In this document: positions 63,976 through 64,000 of the stretch, piece by piece | Numbering within the stretch: position 1 is the first letter of the stretch | How the letters are laid out: the number at the start of each line of letters is the position of its first letter | NCBI RefSeq assembly: GCF_001719165.1 | Contig: NZ_CP017057.1 | Location: 3,187,354-3,251,353 of the forward strand | Direction: 5' to 3' | DNA from: Erythrobacter litoralis | Lineage (GTDB): Bacteria; Pseudomonadota; Alphaproteobacteria; Sphingomonadales; Sphingomonadaceae | Length of the DNA: 64,000 bases | Notes under the pieces: model-generated | The model's input: the letters and a program-made list of their open reading frames with translations, nothing else | The model's database searches: none | Told to the model about the DNA's origin: nothing | Made by a program: the position numbers and the translations under genes

Positions 63976-64000
63976 CCGTCCTTCGCGCAGCCTTCGGGCG

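Overview
The window is 64 kb of a GC-rich bacterial chromosome. Its gene content fits an alphaproteobacterium of the order Sphingomonadales, most likely family Erythrobacteraceae (Erythrobacter/Qipengyuania-like). Pointers are the ThiS-ThiG fusion, single-copy DUF2093, DUF1491 and DUF2497 genes, a MerC gene divergent from heme A synthase, an extended ribosomal protein S9, and a suf (not isc) iron-sulfur operon led by an Rrf2 regulator. The taxonomic call is inference from gene families, not from a search. I see no rRNA, tRNA, CRISPR array, insertion sequence or prophage. This is dense core chromosome with many ATGA or GTGA stop/start overlaps.

Layout. 0-6 kb: an App1-type phosphatase, an alpha/beta hydrolase, two secreted M48 metallopeptidases and a DsbA-type thioredoxin. 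6-8.3 kb: a LytS/LytTR two-component pair followed by an array of three hairpins. 8.4-12.5 kb: nadC, a membrane protein, a T2 ribonuclease, a tandem SpoIIAA-like protein, tadA, a small lipoprotein and rpmB. 12.5-18.8 kb: xseA, DUF2093, an M23 peptidase and a frameshifted phytase-like esterase on the minus strand; purD and a cytochrome c on the plus strand; then an adenosine kinase. 18.9-21.1 kb: an EI24 membrane protein, a lipoprotein and an unknown protein.

21-28.6 kb is the suf operon, transcribed leftward: Rrf2 regulator, sufB, a DUF559 nuclease-like protein, an unknown exported protein, sufC, a four-cysteine exported protein, sufD, sufS, sufT, an A-type carrier and an SRPBCC-like protein. 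Its promoter carries two dyads. 28.6-31.7 kb: an AraC regulator and a DUF885 peptidase, preceded by a structured RNA candidate. 31.7-42.4 kb: pyrD, gamma-glutamyltransferase, a long-chain acyl-CoA ligase, an SnoaL-like protein, a flavin reductase, a broken GNAT gene, thiSG, merC, ctaA, cutA and a Tat-type exported protein.

42.5-50 kb: rplM-rpsI, a metallophosphoesterase, an UrcA protein, a second LytS/LytTR pair on the minus strand, and fumC. 49.7-52.4 kb: a three-gene operon of a degenerate PCMT-like protein, TolC and a DUF2497/PopZ-like protein, behind a clear promoter that contains a palindrome. 52.4-57.2 kb: an S9 peptidase, a thioredoxin-like ferredoxin, a CBS protein, erpA and xth. 57.3-64 kb is a leftward housekeeping block: a SleB hydrolase, DUF1491, a thioesterase, ptsN, hpf, dnaQ, coaE, aroE, maf and the ppsR-type kinase. 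Related alphaproteobacteria carry a similar block near the replication origin.

The items most worth a second look are the structured RNA candidate at 31450-31560, the paired three-hairpin 3' elements (8265-8364 and 57206-57260), the non-suf genes inside the suf operon with its double-dyad promoter, the palindrome in the tolC operon promoter, and the two disrupted genes (phytase-like, GNAT).
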